Both the position numbers and the translations under genes were made by a program. 5,289 bases of DNA from Methylacidiphilaceae bacterium (GTDB taxonomy: Bacteria; Verrucomicrobiota; Verrucomicrobiia; Methylacidiphilales; Methylacidiphilaceae). The notes beneath the pieces were generated by a model. That model saw only the letters and a list, made by a program, of their open reading frames with translations, was not told where the DNA came from and did no database searches. Positions 4,808 through 5,289 of the stretch are shown here, in pieces. The stretch covers positions 1-5,289 of the forward strand of contig JAQUAR010000038.1 in assembly GCA_028687155.1 (NCBI GenBank). Reading direction: 5' to 3'. Each line of letters begins with the position of its first letter. The first letter of the stretch is position 1.

Positions 4808-5289
4808 ATGAAACGACCAGCCGCCAAGCGAGAGGAAATTGGTTTCTCTCGCGAGCCATGCGGACTCTCGGTCGCTAACTGTCTCGGCTCCGAGCGGATC
4901 CAAAGCTTTTGCAGCATCGCGGGCTGGATGCATCAGATGCTCGACCGGATGCTGGAGGGGATGCTCGTTCTCAACCTCGACCTATCGATCGCAATTGCCA
5001 ACCGCGCGGCGGCGCAAATCTTTGGGTATCGTCCGGACGAACTCGTCGGCCAGCCCCTGACCTCCCTCTTGCAGACGCCCGAGCAAATTTCCATTCCCTC
5101 TCTCCATTTTCCCCCTCGCCCGGCAAAAAGCCTCACTTTCGTCACCGGCCGCCACGAGTCGCTTGGACGAAGGAAGAATGGGGAGATCTTCCCCATCGAG
5201 CTTTCCGTGAGCCAGTCGATTGTCGAAGGGGAGTCCACGCTGACCATCCTGATCCGGGATCTGACCGAAAAGAGAACCTTGGAACAGTC
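4808..5289 (+). CDS. PAS-domain signalling protein, N-terminal 160 residues, cut by the window edge
   Basis: The open frame starts at ATG 4808 and runs off the right edge, with 160 complete codons visible. Residues 1-40 are polar, with three cysteines (18, 25, 35) and no membrane segment or signal peptide, so the visible part should be cytoplasmic. Residues about 45-153 form a PAS domain: MLEGMLVLNLDLSIAIANRA, then FGYRPDELVGQPL (72-84), then RRKNGEIFPIELSVS (121-135), ending ILIRDLTEKR (147-156), the usual last strand and start of the linker helix. In most proteins of this build a histidine kinase, a diguanylate cyclase or another PAS follows, but none is visible, so the output is unknown, as is the ligand. 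No ribosome site precedes the ATG. Met41, Met44 or Met48 could also serve as starts without harming the domain. It lies 61 bp after argS in the same direction, and co-transcription is possible but unproven. Confidence 0.85.
   Translation, partial: MKRPAAKREEIGFSREPCGLSVANCLGSERIQSFCSIAGWMHQMLDRMLEGMLVLNLDLSIAIANRAAAQIFGYRPDELVGQPLTSLLQTPEQISIPSLHFPPRPAKSLTFVTGRHESLGRRKNGEIFPIELSVSQSIVEGESTLTILIRDLTEKRTLEQ

Noticed and set aside
3802..4917. 371-codon open frame antisense to argS
   Set aside because: It lies opposite a certain argS. The protein is Gly/Glu-rich with no recognisable domain, and long antisense frames are expected from the codon bias of GC-rich genes.
1..5289. CRISPR array, tRNA, insertion sequence or prophage elements
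   Set aside because: No repeat-spacer pattern, cloverleaf, transposase or terminal inverted repeats were found. The window is housekeeping genes plus one membrane and one sensor gene.

Overview
The window carries eight protein-coding loci packed tightly, with no intergenic stretch over about 120 bp. The base composition is GC-rich, so long antisense open frames are common and uninformative. It comes from a bacterium: bacterial uS11, uS13, bL36, bS20, type I methionine aminopeptidase and a class I ArgRS with the HVGH form of the signature are all present. The gene content, the acidic extension on uS11 and the membrane HELTH protein made me think of a Verrucomicrobiota-like lineage (perhaps a GC-rich acidophilic methanotroph type). 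That placement is a hunch from family resemblance and nothing in the window proves it.

Left part, minus strand (1-885): the junction of the classical spc and alpha ribosomal operons, reading right to left as rpmJ, rpsM and rpsK. rpsK runs off the left edge. The three are closely spaced and probably share the promoter at 943-971. Next, still on the minus strand, is map (996-1808). It is complete by homology but carries an in-frame TAA at codon 87, upstream of all five metal ligands. Then comes rpsT (1923-2216), whose 3' end lies in a 14-bp triplicated repeat. The usual secY, adk and infA neighbours are absent between these genes, so the cluster is rearranged relative to the standard order.

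Right part, plus strand (2249-5289): a divergent start region of only 32 bp separates rpsT from a 246-residue multi-pass membrane protein with an HELTH zinc-protease-like motif. It is followed after 44 bp by argS (570 residues, full length). After a further 61 bp comes the start of a PAS-domain signalling protein that runs off the right edge.

Functionally this is mostly translation machinery: 30S and 50S proteins, N-terminal methionine removal and arginine-tRNA charging. A probable membrane protease and a sensor protein of unknown output lie alongside. The points most worth a second look are the nonsense codon in map, the bL36 lacking three of its four zinc ligands, the rpsT stop-codon repeat, and the compact rpsT/membrane-protein divergent promoter that predicts a nearly leaderless rpsT transcript.
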